Shown here: positions 21,288 through 33,244 of the stretch, piece after piece | Numbering within the stretch: the first letter of the stretch is position 1 | Layout: each line of letters begins with the position of its first letter | Origin: Membranipora membranacea | Lineage: Eukaryota > Bryozoa > Gymnolaemata > Cheilostomatida > Membraniporidae | DNA length: 64,000 nt | Assembly (NCBI GenBank): GCA_914767715.1 | Contig: OU612071.1 | Span: forward strand, 6,743,493-6,807,492 | Direction: 5' to 3' | Position numbers and translations under genes: made by a program | Notes under the pieces: generated by a model | What the model saw: the letters and a program-made list of their open reading frames with translations, nothing else | Database searches by the model: none | Told to the model about the DNA's origin: nothing

Positions 21288-23186
21288 TTGTGTGATGGTG
21301 CGATTTCCAATTTTATCACTGTCTTGTCATACTTAGGAAACTTTTCTCTGTATATGAGAGGTCAGTTGGCATATTTCTATTGCATACAGATTTGAGATTA
21401 TGACATTGTGCCGCTCCAATCCCAGTTATAACATGTAACAACTTTTTATTTGGACTGTACTCCATTCATGCTGTATATACTCTTTATTATATAAAATTTG
21501 TAATTTCACTTGCAGCTGAATGCACTCAAGCTGATTTTTTCTATTACAACTTCAGACTGAATAAAATTATCCAGGGATTTACAGTATACTTACCTCGTGC
21601 CTTACGGTCTGTCAAGTCTTGAATTTTTATGAATGGCAAACTTCACACACACACAGCTAGGGTCTTAACAACCACTACTCAAACGCTATGTAAGTAAATA
21701 TATTTTGTGACAATACGGCATGCTAAAAGGAGGACAACTCCTAAATAATAAATTAAAATCTGATTGCAATTGCTAGCGATTGGCTGTGATGGTAGGGGGT
21801 CTCAGCACACAACACTGTTGCCTTAACTATAGGATATATATTCATATAGATTATCTCAAATCAAGTACCAAAATAAATAGGCTAATTCTACATATAACTG
21901 TGACAATGTATTTTGAACATGACAAGGGAAGTATTCATCAAACTATTCCCAAAAAAAACTGTGAGGAAACAGATGCAAAGAACTTCGCATGAAAGTTGTT
22001 GTTATAACCAGGCGTTCCAGATACGAATCTAGTTGTGGCATAATTGCTGTTATACATGGAATCAGTCAGATTATAATTTTAAGATTTGTCTTGTGTATGA
22101 GCTTTAGACCTACTGAGCCAATCTATTACTCATTCTGGTCAATGATTAAGTTTGCATGGTTGGGAGGGTCAGTGCCTGTACGTTTGTCAGTCAGTGGGAA
22201 ATTCCACACGTGAAGATAAATCACGTTCTACATGGAAACAACGGAGGGGTTACTCAGGGATAAAGAATATAGGATAGAATATAATGTTATAATCTCCCTT
22301 CGCATCTCCCTAGGCCGTAATAGTGCTTTCTCATACCAAGGCTAAACTCTATGTAATCATACATTAGTTCACAACTAGCAGGCCAGCTCTTTTTTGGAGG
22401 AGAGCATGTTCAGCTCATTATACGTTTGGGAGGGTTTTGAATTGATAATGCTTCAATATCAATCTTATAGTGATTAGAAATGAATCCACCGTGCGATTCA
22501 TAACTGGTTTTAATATAGAACCGTTTATTGCATTGTTGTGAAACTACTGAGGATTCATCCAAATGATAATACCTGCTTTGAATAGAATTAATTGTTTGCA
22601 GGTAATCACTAACGCCAATAGTGGTCTAGAACTAAGCGCTCCATGGTTTCAAATTTAGATGTAAATTGACACCTTCTATTGATTATATCTAGAACAACAA
22701 TGTTTATCATTCAACTTGTGAAGGATCCCCCCTGATCTGACCATGGTTTCAAAATTAACCTGATTAGAATTTTACAGGAAAGAATAGTTTTGAAACTTTG
22801 TTCAGTTCATGTCTAATAGATGCAAGTGTTGCTCTGGTCATGTGGTCAATTAGAATATGTGCATTGGCTCAAAACAATATTTTAATTGGATTGAATGCGA
22901 GGAAGTTTAACTTGATACTTTCAAAGGATTATTTCAAGGTTTTGATTTTTGAGTGTGCAGTTCTTACCAGAAAAATACACTGTCCTGCCCTCAAAGCCAT
23001 TGTAGCTTTTTTGAGAATCTAATTAGATGATGAACTGAAACATGAATGTGAGCAGCCTTAGATATAATTGCAATTGTGGAAATCATAACAAATCAGTTTT
23101 GTTTGGCAGTAATAGTGATGAGTAAACGTGATAATTTTGTCAGGTCAATATGATGTGAGTGAATAAGCACTTGGCTGCAAAACCAA
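21288..23186. other. Intergenic stretch, no gene seen
   Basis: After the stop at 21287 I see only AT-rich sequence. AATAAA at 21560 is a candidate poly(A) signal for the transposase-like gene. CCATGGTTTCAAA recurs at about 22641 and 22740, a hint of an old repeat. Short open frames here have no recognisable content. Confidence 0.4.
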
Positions 23187-23544
23187 TTAAACCACTGCTG
23201 CCACACAGCCAAATGTGTGCTTATAGAATTCTGTGTAGCTCAAAACTAATAATATGCGGCTGCAATCTGAACATTGTCACCTAATGAGCAAATAATTTGC
23301 ACAAACTGATTAGGGTATGATATTAATTATCTACCGCATCAGTTGACGTAGTTACCGTCTTACTAGTGCACACTGTACACATCTTAAGCTGCGTAGATTT
23401 CATGCCCTGCTTTTGAAGATCAGTTTGTGCAAATTATTTGTCCATTAGGTGACAATTATGATATTTAAGTCTCAATTAATTATCTTGGAGCTATGCAGAA
23501 TTCGATGAGCACACATTTGCATGAGTGGCAACAGTAGTTTAAGC
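23187..23544. mobile_element. 358-bp foldback MITE
   Basis: Arms of about 125 bp (23187-23310 and 23419-23544) are inverted copies with scattered mismatches. Both contain CACCTAATG(A/G)(G)CAAATAATTTGCACAAACTGAT or its complement next to the spacer. The spacer is about 108 bp. No coding sequence. Confidence 0.8.
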
Positions 23545-24044
23545 ATAATATGCTCAGAAGGATTATTATTATAAGCTTCTAATACTAGCTTAGCTAGCTT
23601 TGGAATTATGTTAACTTAGGTCAGCAAAGCCATAGAACTCCAGCTAAATAGAAACCTAAATTGCCCTTGATGGTCAATACACTTTTTGCTAATCATCTCC
23701 ATATGTTTCTGATTGACTATCTCTCAGTGTTGTCCAGTTACTCTAACTATGATCGACTGTTAAAATGTAAGCAATATATCCAAAGACAAATTTTTGATTT
23801 GATTTGTCCTCTTTGATTAATCAAGAGAGCACAATACTTAATGCAACAGACCTACTGAGCTCTAATACAAAATTAATTGTCGCTGCGTAATCAAAATTGA
23901 TTTCACACTGTTCTTTGAGCTCTGATACAGTGTGAATTGTGACTGTGTATTGGAAAAAACAGTTCCACACTGTTCCGAGAAAACCTGTTTTCATGGTTGT
24001 GAGCCCGTGGGGTCTTTCAATTAGAAAGAGCGATACTTTACTTA

Positions 24045-24313
24045 AGCAAGTTATTACTATCACTTCGCTTCGCTTCTCGGCCTATATGCTAAGATCAAAG
24101 TGTCACTGCCAATGGTCGATTAGTGCCAGTTCAGTTTTGGCAGCTCACTGCACACTTATGATTAGGAGGTCCTCTACGGCCTTACCTCTAGGGTGCATTC
24201 TAGTTTTCTAGGATGTATCACATTCTCAGTATGAGGATTAGGGCACCTTGCGTCCCTCTTTAGGGGCAGCCCAATTTTCTGTTTCTTAGCAAACAGCAAG
24301 TTATTACTATCAC
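24045..24313 (+). mobile_element. U2 snRNA-headed retroposon with 19-bp TSD
   Basis: AGCAAGTTATTACTATCAC flanks a 231-bp insert (24064-24294) on both sides. The insert begins with TCGCTTCTCGGCCT.TATGCTAAGATCAAAGTGT, which matches the 5' stem-loop I region of U2 snRNA with few changes. The branchpoint-recognition sequence and the rest do not match U2. It is best read as a SINE-like retroposon with a U2-derived head, or a chimeric U2 pseudogene. Confidence 0.65.
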
Positions 24314-25263
24314 ACCAATCAGATTACCACACTTAAGCCTTGCCTACACATGCTGTATTTTCCCTAGGATTGGGAAACTTTTAGTAATGCTACGGCATGG
24401 TCAAGGTACCACACAGGCCTATTAACAGCTAGGGCTATTTCTTCCAATAACAATTCAATTTGGGTCTGGTTTGATTTCCTATTGTTCAATTTGAAAGAAT
24501 GAAACCAATTGGTATTGCTTGCAGTAGATGTTGCACTATATAATCGATGCTTCAAAGTCAGAATTCAAAACCATGATTGAGTTGATTTTTCTCATTTGCC
24601 AAGAAGTGTCTGTAGCTGTATATTTCGAGAGAAACTCTCATACTAGGTTGATTATAAGGGTCAAAATTGAAGTGAGTAAGTAAGAATAGGGGTGGTCATG
24701 ATGTAGGAGATCCAGCTTAGTAGCAGTATGTATACCACTACATTATTCAAGGGTGACAAGCTCTGAGCCACAAGCCAATTTAAGTTTGAGGCCTATCTAA
24801 ATGAATAGTCACATGGCCAACCCAAGCAGATTGAGTGTGAGGATACTGGTTTAGGTGAGTTGTGAGGGATAATGGGCTAATTTATTTAATCCATTGACCC
24901 AGTCTTGAAATATTTTTGCATAAAAAATGTTTTTTTTTAAGATTGGACAAATCAAATAAACACAAGCATGGAATAAAAATTAAAAAATAATCTGTTCTCG
25001 ATTGAAAGTTCGTGCTTGAAAAGATCCTTAACAATAATTGACAATCATAAACAAAATCTTGTCAGACCCAAAATACACACAAAGATAATTGCACAATCAT
25101 TAATAAAATCAAAATCTAGCTCAATCCACTGAAAACAATGTTGTTACGATGCTAATTTAAATTTATGTATGGTAAAGAATGAATGTAAATGTGGAGGCAG
25201 GTTTTTGAACGCAGTAGTCATGTTAACTATATAGAAGTTTTGGGCGAATGCAAGGCGTGAGTA
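24314..25263. other. Intergenic stretch, no gene seen
   Basis: AT-rich sequence without supportable exons, RNAs or repeats. Short frames around 24364-24555 show no family features. Confidence 0.35.
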
Positions 25264-25750
25264 TCACCAAATAAAAAGTACTTGAAAAATTACTGATGCC
25301 ATCAATGAGTTTATCCCAGGGCAAAAGAAGCAGTTCCACCCACATTCTGAGGTGGGAATTTTCATATAGAAAGGTAAAGACATTATTACATATGTCATAC
25401 ATCTCAGCGTTATCAGAGCCTTAGCACTATATATTCTTGAAGAATTAATGTGCATATCTATTTCACAGCAATGATATACACCACAGCAAACCCAAAAATT
25501 TTAAACCGGAAGTCAATAGCCTAAGGCCAGCCATAATACTGTCTTTAGACTTCTTTTGGTGAAGCAATATTGTGCCTGATAATGAAAGAATCACCCTGTA
25601 AAGCAAATAAGAATCTATTAGATCAAAGAGTTTTAAAGAACAGCAGTAACTTATAATAAAGCTACGTGAGCTTTGCATACAGGGAAACATTTCAAAGCTC
25701 TCCAGGGCGAGATTTATTTCAACAACCTGCATGATGACTCCACTGAACAA
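25264..25750 (-). CDS. Possible two-exon gene end, unrecognised
   Basis: Exon 25464 to about 25740 is open throughout and ends ...GLKFLGLL at a GTGTAT donor after two bases of a codon. The next exon after acceptor TATATAG begins with the missing base and continues AKALITLRC to TGA at 25264. The phase matches. The product is hydrophobic and Leu/Ser-rich, with a possible membrane-associated C-terminal part. The acceptor of the first exon and the start codon are unknown. It may be the 3' end of the gene at 26125-28143 by alternative splicing. Family not recognised. Confidence 0.3.
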
Positions 25751-26124
25751 TTTATGTGATTGGCTGATATGTCAGACAATGGGCTTTTGCCTCCAATGAT
25801 CAGTTTAATGGTAACATGTGAATTTAAATTCTAAAATCGACTGCAGATGGAGAGGATAACCAATCAAAACATTTTGAAATAACGCAGGAAGTACTCTTAC
25901 ATGTAACGGAACTTGTTGGTGGCTACACGTGGTTGATCCAAGTAAAATTTTGAAACATATACAAACTAGCATAGTCCCTTGATAGACTTGATAATGAAAT
26001 TGTTGATACTCATTAATATCAAATCTTTGCCCCTAACAGAATAAAAAGTGAATTTCTAAAGTCAGACTTCATATTATATTATATTAATAATTGTTATTTA
26101 AACGATTCAGTTATTTTGTTACTG

Positions 26125-28143
26125 TTACAAAATGTTTTTACAGCACAAACTATCAAATATATTGGCGCTGATTGGCCGCTTGGTTGGTACAGGCAGATAA
26201 TGAGAGTCAACATGTTGGCTAGACATAACCATGTGTGATTTCGCTTCATACATTGGCATGGAATGCCTCAAAAGCTGCAAGAAATACACAGGATGCGAAT
26301 TTGTATACATAAAAAACAGCGTAAACTTTTTTTTGTCTCCCTTATGAAACTCAATTTTACTTACAGATGAATGGAAGAGAAGCTCTAGTAACCATTGCAT
26401 CTCCGATCTGGACAGTGTGCTATAAAGAAATGAGACAATTTTAGTGTCAGTGAGCCTCCTGCAAAGACTATATATATCTGCTGCGGTGTAACGACTGGGC
26501 AAGAAATTGAATGTCTAAGATTTAGGTTGAAGTGCGCAGTTTCCACTTGTAACTGAAAATCAAGCATCAGATCAAAATCATTTGTGTGTGTATAGAACAT
26601 ATCTATAGCTGCTTTTTAGATTATCAACTGTAAGAAATACGACAAGAAAATAATTGATCGAGCATCACCTTTCAGAAATCATTAGGTTTGATCCAACCTC
26701 TTTACCAATAATACAAACTTGTTTCACTTTCTAGTAGAAAAAAGTTTCCCATGATATTGTAATCACCTGATATTGGTGAAATAGTCTCCCTCCAATCTGC
26801 CCAATTCTAACAGTTAATCCACTACTAGCATTAGGACTAGTAGGTATTATCAGTGGCAGTGAGATTCTTTGAGGCTCGGCTACCTTAAGAACAAGAAATG
26901 TCAAAAGCTGGCTACAGTAAAATGGACAGGCGCAAGGGTGAAACAGCAGATTGCAAACAAAGCAATACCTTGTTTGGTGAAAAACTGTCAAATCATTATT
27001 TTAACTGTAGTATTGGTTGTTTAAAATCATCGTAAAGACTCATTGTTGATCATTATATGAATGAGCAACGCAGCTTAAACCTTACCCCTCCACTTCCCTC
27101 AGACTGCGTTGTTTAATTTTCAGTTTTTGTCCTGTTAATGTACAGAATCTCTTTCCCACTGATCACACCATTGTCATTGGATCCATTTGGAGGCTGATAC
27201 GAATCCTAACTCAAAAAAGCATCATCGCTTTAACCACACAGTTTGATTAAGAGGTTTGCAAACTAAAGGTTTTTGGGAAGAGTAAAAACAACTGCAAAAA
27301 TACTCCAAGCAAACAATGAGCAGCGTTAAATGGTACAAAATCAACAGTCTACAGTTTGTTATCTTGCCTTAAATTGATGGCACCGGAATATTATTGGGCC
27401 ATTTTTAATTGCAGATTACAGCTGGATGAATGAATTTATGCTTTCACTATCCCAGCCATACCACTGAAAACTTATCGTTCATCTGTGGAGCTTTCTTCTG
27501 CCGGATGTTTGATTTTAAATATGCAAACCAATCTACAGTGCCACTGTTACTCTCACAAGTATTAAGTACTCATGAACAAATTTTTTATACAATGTATTGA
27601 TCAATTGATACTGTATCAAAACTGGCTCTGATGGCATCGCAAGTGAGCATTGACCTTGAAACTTTTACAGCTGCACACAACACACACGCCGCCTATGCTC
27701 ACAAATAAGTTTACCATTTTACTCAATTGCATCGGTTGTCAAGATTTTCTGCCATCTGTATCTTCAAGTACTTACCTGAGTCTGTAGGACTGATAGTGAA
27801 ACAAGCTTATCGTTGCACCAAGCACCAATGGCCTTTAACAAAAGAAACATCGATCAGCCACACCAATGATCCAATCCCAGATAAGTTGTAAAGCTAGCGC
27901 TGTGTTTTGCGTTAAAAGTACTAACAAACAGAAGCGTCTTCCATGACAAAAATCTAAGCCTTAACTGTCATTAATAGAATATGTAAATGGTAGCTTATTT
28001 GGTTTAAATGATACTATTCACAACAGTATTCTACCCAATTGTCAGGTCTAGGTCATTCTTTTGGAAACATTATTTGGACCATTTTGACTCACCAGGAATG
28101 GTATAGCCACAGGTTTCACTTTTGTCCATGCTGCCTTCATCAT
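26125..28143 (-). CDS. Unrecognised multi-exon gene
   Basis: Predicted exons: 28093-28143 (MMKAAWTKVKPVAIPFL), 27776-27832 (AIGAWCNDKLVS...), 27144-27205 (DSYQPPNGSNDNG...), 26767-26911 (QLLTFLVLKVAEPQRI...), 26365-26419 and 26125-26274 (ending CCKNIL, then TAA). The first four join in matching phases. A further exon must lie between 26767 and 26419, because the phases there do not fit; a candidate begins LQVETAHFNLNLRHS near 26550. The sequence mixes helical stretches with a beta-rich Pro/Ser segment. The first exon follows acceptor CCTAATCAG directly, so the ATG may not be the true start. The frame upstream is open back to the TAG at 28210. I do not recognise the family. Confidence 0.45.
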
Positions 28144-28209
28144 CTGATTAGGAAAAGCAAGTAACGAGTTGCTTTTGAGACTTGCAGCTGAATTTCTCTG
28201 CACAGCAGG

Positions 28210-29505
28210 CTAGGTGGATGCAGCGCCTAGCTGTGACAATGATGTAGATCCACTAGAAAAGTCAGGCGACATCTTTCTTGCATTTGATACCCCTCCAACT
28301 TTCTTTTGCAATCTTTGGATCATTTCCTTGTAACAACACAATACAAAAGATTGATACTCATTTGTGTCACTCCGCAGAGATTAAACACTAAATATCGGTT
28401 ATTGGTCTCAACAAAATTGGCAAATACAATAGCAGGTCTCAAAGTGATGAGCCATTTGCTGATTTTGGTTTGATAATCTGCCACGTTATAAGCTTTATTT
28501 GGTTGGTTTGGTTTTTGAACATACTAATTAGGTTCATATTGCTTGATTTTGAATACATTATGCTATGATTGTGGTAGCTAGTTGTACCCTGAGGCAATTA
28601 AGTAGCAAAACAAAGACCTACTTCCGGAGCTGGGCATTGATCATCATGGTCATATCTTTTCTCCCATGGGTAACGACGAGGCTGTTCATCCCTGGTGGTT
28701 TTCGACTTTTTTCCAAAGCTGCTGCCTGCATTGGCTTTCTCGGCAAACTCTCTCCCGATAAGGAGGTCTCCTAAATCTTTAAAGATTGAAGGCTTTGTCC
28801 CTGATATCTCTTGTAAGTCCTATAATACAAATTCATAAGCGTTTGCTCTGTAAACAATAGATGGATCATTGAGATCAGTAGGAATTGATAATGACGGCTT
28901 CAAGTCAAGCATAGAGACAACGTATCACAGAATCAGACCTTTATAGTTCATTAGTTACCTTGAGTACTTGTTCGGCAACTGCATGGTTTTCAGGATCGTT
29001 TTGTGTCGTCTTTGAGGTTGTGTCCTTGCATGCAGCATTCATATAGGCTAATGTTGCTTTAGCTTCTATGCAACTTGTCTTGTCTCCTGATTCAATACAC
29101 TCAGATTTAGCTATGTCATGGTGTTTCTATGGACAATCAAAATTGATTTTGAACAATTGTACAACCTGTGTCTTACAGATTTGTCCAGATGAAACATTTA
29201 CAAGGAATATCGAAATGAATGCTATTAGTGATTCATGGATCACGAGTCTGATAAAATTATACACTGATGGAAGAGCAAAGATAAATCCTGTTTTCCAAGG
29301 TTATTGGTCCAATAGACGTTTTTACCCGGCAAGATACACTGTATTCAGTTTCCTCACAAGAACACAGGGACTCTTTCTTGCTGACTGATTTAGTCTCCTG
29401 CACTCCTCTTCTTTTATGTAAAAACCCTTCATCATCGTCATCATTTGAGGATAATCTCGTGGAGAAGGCTCCAGCAACTAGTGATGCTTGCAGTATGTTG
29501 CGAAA
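28210..29505 (-). CDS. Unrecognised four-exon gene, 5' end missing
   Basis: Exons 29326-29505, 28959-29126, 28622-28819 and 28210-28326 are all phase 0 with good borders (donors GTAAAA, GTAACT, GTAGGT). Together they give about 219 residues ending in TAG at 28210-28212. The first exon has an acidic patch (SSNDDDDEGF) followed by KRRGVQETKS. The second is Cys-containing. The third ends with RRYPWEKRYDHDDQ, a basic-aromatic stretch. The last is KKVGGVSNARKM with a Ser-rich tail. The first two exons are repeated at about 36,540-37,090, but the last two are not, so the second copy is truncated. The frame stays open beyond the TAG into the next predicted exon, so the stop might be a mutation inside one larger gene. 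Function unknown. Confidence 0.5.
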
Positions 29506-32500
29506 CTACAAGAGTATCAAAGGAAACACTTTTCTAAAAGTAAACATCAAAATAGCGATACGATACTCGATTATAGTAGAATTTAACAAATCCTCAACCA
29601 GATATAAAAATAAACCTCCGGAGATAATTTAAGGATTCCATTATATGCCTGTTTTCTAGGAGATGAAAAAGGACATCTCAAATTCATTTAGTGCACTGGA
29701 ACTCGATTACCTAACCTAGCTGAAAAAAACCCAAAGACAACACGAAAATCTGGCCACTACCTGCCAATTTGCTCCACAAATGAAGATCTTTTTCTTGACC
29801 CTGCTAAAACTATAGACATAAGACATTAAGCGCTTATAGGTTATTTTTGTCCTTGCACTTACTTATTATTGAGTTAAGTGATTTTCTAACTGAAAAGTAT
29901 TTACAGAAAGTTAATATCGAAAGATATTTTATCAACTCACAACCTTCTCTCTTTGCTCTTGATTCTCTACCTCTGCAACCGGTGGAAGGATTAAATCTTT
30001 CCTTAGTGAGTGTCGGAGGTCGACAATCTGTTTTGGGAAATCTGAGGCCATTGTAGAAATTGCCTTGTTGATCAAACCTCTGAGTTCTGTTTTGCCATCA
30101 GCCCTCTCCAGTTGACCTGATAGATGCTCCACTAGCAGTCCTCTTTCAGACAGACCATGAGCTACTGATGACACAAGTAGGAGCATGTGTTCTCTCGGAA
30201 TGTTGAAGAACTCCTTCTCAACTGGACGACCACGTCGAGCCATATCCATATGATTGCTACTTGGAGAAACGGCTATATGCTGACATGCTTGTATTATAAC
30301 CACCTGCTCGAAATAAATGAAATTTGCTTGTTGTAAAAGATAATACAGTAGTATTTTGAAAACTTTCAATTGATGATCCAGATAACAGGGATTGCAGAAT
30401 CTCTTAGTTGTCTTCTTCCAATAAATGAAAATGACATTAGAAAAGACAACCGAAAAGATTATAATTAACCGAAACGTGATACAAGATCATTTCTTGGAAG
30501 AGAGAAGTTGTTGTATCTTGTATTGCGTCAAGTTCCTGTACAAATTTTGCAACCTCTCTAATGATGATCAATTAGCTTAGCAACATGCCATAACAAACGT
30601 TTATAAATTGTTCATGTTTACAGAGGTTGCACAATATCTATCATATCTATCTGTACTTGAAATTATCTTCACTTATCATGCCACCTGGTTTCATATTCTT
30701 GATCACTTTTTAACATCAACCTGATTTAAAGTTACATGCTCATGACAATAGAAAAGACAATCTCTTATAGTTAATCATGATGTACCTGGGCGCTTAGAGG
30801 TTCTCGTACAATATTGAACCTGAAACAAGATGGTTTCCGGGAACAATAAGTTATCTTATCTTATATGGTATCATACACAGATTTTGCAACCTATCTATTA
30901 CGCAACTCCCCACTTACCAATGGTATATGGCCTGGCATGCCATTGTGAAGCTGCTCAATGACGTTATCTATAGGCAGACCAACATCATCCTCATCATATA
31001 TCATGCCCATTTTCCCATGGCTCATGATTGTCACAATGAAAAGTGAACAATCCTTGTGTGTTTGTATCTCACGCAATTTTCCTCGAATTTCTCCTTGAAG
31101 ATATTCTTGCTTGTACCATTTCACTACGTCGATGGCTCCCCCGATCTTTTCCAATGTATGAACTAGATTTTCTGATTCTTCTTTTGCGCCTGGTCGGTTG
31201 TGAGGATTCCACAAGATGAGTGATTTGATATTTGATAGCCTCTGGTCGAATGGAATGATATAGCGGTGCTTGCAAGACTCGGACAGCCTTTCGATCATTT
31301 CACCAGTCATTGGTTCATTGTCAATGAGGTTATCAAAGACATACTGTGGCCCTGTGGAAGACAATGTACCGATTAATAGCCTTTAAAATAAACCTCTTTT
31401 CGGACATGATGCCCTTCATGAGTGTACCGCAAGCACCAGTTGATATTTTGCCTCTGATTGGCGGGTGGGAGGAAAAGAGCCAATGCAAGGTCGGATGGTA
31501 CTTTCCTGAAGGAACCTATTGATATAGTGAATATTAAAGTAATGCATTTTCACTTTCACTATATCTCACTAGGTACATCCAGTAACCTGCCCTTGGCGCT
31601 CCTTCCTTCCAAATCCTTCAGATCAGAGCAACCCCTGATATACATTATTAGTTAATATATACCCCAGTGACCTCAATAATCATGATCAACGATAGCGGAA
31701 TGAATGATGAAGGATAAATGGAGCTGAACCTTCAGAAAGTTTGACACACATTGTCCTTATGCCTTCCACTTACCTGAATCAAAGTTGGCCATCTTGATCC
31801 CAGCAATATCTTGACTTCACTAGAATCAGACCAATGACTTGTATTTCTCACTCTGAAACAAATTAAGATGATAATAGAATACAATTCATTACAATTGCTG
31901 TCTCAATTTTTTAGGGTAAAAGCTTCTTCTGACCTTATATGGGTCATAATCCCGGAAGAGTTTGACGCAGGGATTTCATAAAAATCAATCACAAGAGTTG
32001 TTCCGATCAAAGCCTGAAGACCAAATAAATAATATGTTGAATTTTAGTTCATCGATTTTACATTGTTTACTTTGAATGACTGGCATTTATATCATATATC
32101 CAATCCCTCTGGTTGCGGCTAGGTTAATTGCAAAGACGAAACATAGACTTTTAATTGATAAATATTATAAGCTCTGAAAACTTTTACAAACTAGAGCATT
32201 AATTGTAATTATTATTGCGGCTTCTTAAATAAAACACCCTGTAGTATTTAGGTTTTTTTTCTTCTGTTCTTTTTTTTATAACTTTATTGGCAACTAAATC
32301 TACATATATTTTTTTCTTTAATAAACATAGTTTTCTCATTCTATGCCATTCTAAATGAGGAAAAGCTGACTCTCGTTCCAGGTTCAGGGAAATCCTCAAA
32401 TTAATAAAAGCCACTGACTACCAAGCGGTTCGAAGAGTGATTCCTGCACTATCAGATACCGTTTGATTGGACCAACGCAAAACTCTGATATTCGTTCACT

Positions 32501-32697
32501 GCAAGGCTATAAAATAACCCTGCATGATGATGAAAGGTTTGCTATCAAAAAGTGGGACTGTACTTTAATTTAGTATGTATATTTCTTACTTAAATTTTTA
32601 TAATATTTTCTCCTCAGACTAGGCAGTTGAATCAGAATAACAGTCTTTAAATATATTCCCTAATTGTTTTTGGCCAAGACTAGTTTTAGGTTGTTTC
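28912..32697. repeat. Segmental duplication, copy 1
   Basis: This 3.8-kb block aligns collinearly with 36489-40277 at an offset of about 7.58 kb, with scattered substitutions and small indels. It contains the intact caspase and part of the gene next to it. Confidence 0.9.
29932..31792 (-). CDS. Caspase, short prodomain
   Basis: Cysteine protease of the caspase family, which cleaves after Asp in cell-death or inflammatory signalling. Exons 31774-31792 (MANFDS), 30918-31351 and 29932-30303 join in phase to 274 residues. The large subunit contains KSLILWNPHNRPGAKEES and the catalytic SHG (His118). The active-site Cys158 lies in QACQH instead of the usual QACRG. The small subunit includes HMLLLVSSVAHGLSERG and ends PKQIVDLRHSLRKDL. 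There is no CARD or DED, so it looks like an executioner-type caspase. The His-Cys spacing of 40 is normal. A possible GTTGTG donor before the stop is absent from the duplicate, so I end the gene at VVS. A broken copy lies at 37512-39344. The altered pentapeptide and the lack of an obvious Asp linker cut site leave activity uncertain. Confidence 0.8.
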
Positions 32698-33244
32698 ATA
32701 TTATCATTGAATTATTGCTGGATAGATACAAACATGGAGTTGTCTTTGTTCAATCAAAGGGAATACAACTCCTATTGTAATTTGCTTCAAAAAATGTGTT
32801 ATGACCATAGACCTACTAATAATAAACCATTAGAAGTCGGAAATATCATGACTCAATGACTGACTGTTGCGTGAAAATATTTGTTTATGCGTTCTGAAAG
32901 ACACAAGCCTTACCATGTGGGTGTGCTGCAATCAGTTGATGACTTAAAGCATGACTAGCTAAAAATAGCTTTTACCTTGGTCAACCTTGCACATGCTGTG
33001 TCCATCTGTATTGTAGCTCAAGGGGTTTGTTACACGTCCCCATAAGTAGCATGATCTTGAAAGTTATCGCTGTAGGATTAGCTTAATTTTTGCATACTCT
33101 TCATTGGTGGGCTTTGCCTTATTGAGACTAAACTGTCCAGTTGCTCAGTGGATTTCTTCCACACCTGACATCGCATCAACATCGCAATCGGTAAGATAAG
33201 ATTCATAACTATACTTGTGTTTTAATTTGTTTCAGTTCCATGGT
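31793..33244. other. Caspase upstream region
   Basis: No coding exon is supported. The part to 32697 is duplicated at 39345-40277, and it would hold the caspase promoter and any 5' UTR. From 32698 to 33244 the sequence is single-copy in this window and leads to the THAP gene, which is transcribed the other way. Confidence 0.4.

Noticed and set aside
24064-24294. Functional U2 snRNA gene
   Set aside because: Only the first 33 or so bases match; the branchpoint-recognition sequence and the 3' stems are absent.
29126-29326. Extra exon between the first two exons of the unknown gene
   Set aside because: An open stretch exists (NFIRLVIHESLI...), but its phase does not fit the flanking phase-0 exons.
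29068-29632. Plus-strand open frames in the caspase neighbourhood
   Set aside because: They are antisense to spliced minus-strand exons with matching phases; their repetition at 36644 only reflects the segmental duplication.
30786-30819. Small exon in the caspase gene giving a QYC motif
   Set aside because: It has splice-like borders, but joining the exons at 30918 and 30303 directly gives the expected QAC active site in phase.
32199-32414. Lysine-rich minus-strand open frame upstream of the caspase
   Set aside because: AT-rich, altered in the duplicate copy, and without splice or family support.
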